A stretch of 64,000 nucleotides of DNA, taken from contig JAXHLR010000006.1 of assembly GCA_034521975.1 (NCBI GenBank), positions 186,001 to 250,000 of the forward strand. The letters are read 5' to 3'. Made by a program: the position numbers and the translations under genes. Each line of letters begins with the position of its first letter. Positions within the stretch are counted from its first letter, which is position 1. The DNA comes from Acidimicrobiales bacterium. Lineage in GTDB: Bacteria; Actinomycetota; Acidimicrobiia; Acidimicrobiales; SKKL01. A model generated the notes under the pieces. It saw nothing but the letters and a program-made list of their open reading frames with translations, did not search any database and was not told the DNA's origin. Positions 63,674 to 64,000 of this stretch are shown here, one piece after another.

Positions 63674-64000
63674 TTAAGCCCGTCCGGCGCGGCGCACCGA
63701 CGACGCCTCGGCGCTCGACGAGTCAGACCGCAGACCCTGAAGGCCTCGAAGGATCACGTCCACCACCTCGTCGGCGGCTTCTTTGGGCGAGGAGCAAAGG
63801 GTGGAGATCACTTCGGCTCGTGAAAAGTCGCGACCGACACCAGCCATGACCCTGGCGAGGGCCGCGGTGTCCACCGGGGAGATGTCGCCGCGCTCGATCG
63901 CGAGGTCGAGCAGACACCGTGTGATCCCCACGATGTAGTCGGAGTGCGCTTCGTACATGTCCCTGCCGGCGGGGATCGACGCGAGGTCGCGGGTCACTGC
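63674..64000 (-). CDS. TetR family regulator, C-terminal part (5' end outside window)
   Basis: Only the ligand-binding domain is inside the window; the frame continues past 64000 without a start, so the DNA-binding head is missing. Visible helices: MYEAHSDYIVGITRCLLDLA, TAALARVMAGVGRDFSRAEV, PKEAADEVVDVILRGLQGL. This layout matches the TetR C-terminal half. Convergent with the copper-storage-like gene, 12 bp apart. Confidence 0.68.
   Translation of the reverse strand, partial: AVTRDLASIPAGRDMYEAHSDYIVGITRCLLDLAIERGDISPVDTAALARVMAGVGRDFSRAEVISTLCSSPKEAADEVVDVILRGLQGLRSDSSSAEASSVRRAGRA

Overview
The window is a GC-rich, gene-dense stretch whose gene content points to a motile high-GC Gram-positive (actinobacterium). 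Signs are the absence of P/L-ring genes (flgA/H/I), a FliW-CsrA pair, a PASTA-domain Ser/Thr kinase, and many genes that begin directly 6-8 nt after a TANNNT box with no ribosome binding site (leaderless transcripts). Placement near Acidimicrobiia is my inference and is not proven by the sequence.

Layout. (1) 1-5043: a CaiB/BaiF CoA-transferase (cut by the window edge) divergent from a MarR regulator, then a carboxylesterase, a 2x[4Fe-4S] ferredoxin, an SCP2-like protein and a DHA2-type MFS exporter. (2) 5183-39373: one nearly complete flagellar locus. A HDOD/degenerate-EAL protein faces the flagellar sigma factor. A long, tightly overlapping minus-strand run goes, in transcription order, flgB-flgC-fliE-F-G-H-I-J, a NlpC/P60-SLT hydrolase, fliK-flgD-flgE-flbD-motA-motB-fliL-M-N-O-P-Q-R-flhB-flhA, an FlhF-like protein without a P-loop, a small membrane protein, and fliW-csrA-fliA. 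A second minus unit carries fliC-fliD-fliS and a FliT-like gene. A divergent plus unit carries flgN-flgK-flgL-cheY-cheX. An AbiEi/DUF559-like gene sits inside the locus. No flgF/flgG, flgM, flhG or cheA/B/R/W is seen. (3) 39392-64000: housekeeping and accessory genes: PASTA kinase, DNA ligase LigA, FkbM methyltransferase, MetE-like protein, mnmA with its cysteine desulfurase, an Fe-type superoxide dismutase, galT, rhomboid protease, enoyl-CoA hydratase, a probably frameshifted envelope protein, a serine hydrolase with MeaB, NifU-like protein, J-domain protein, glpX, a LigT-GNAT fusion, PPK2, a cysteine-rich copper-storage-like protein and a TetR regulator (cut by the edge).

How the parts work together. 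The locus encodes the export gate (FliPQR-FlhAB), its ATPase complex (FliHIJ), rotor and C-ring (FliF-G-M-N), stator (MotAB), rod/hook (FlgB, FlgC, FliE, FlgD, FlgE, FliK), junction and filament (FlgK, FlgL, FliC, FliD) and chaperones (FlgN, FliS). Control is probably layered: FliA for late promoters and FliW-CsrA for flagellin translation. The flagellin leader has GGA motifs around its Shine-Dalgarno, and the fliC/flgN divergent region holds two inverted copies of one bipartite motif, each pointing at its own operon.
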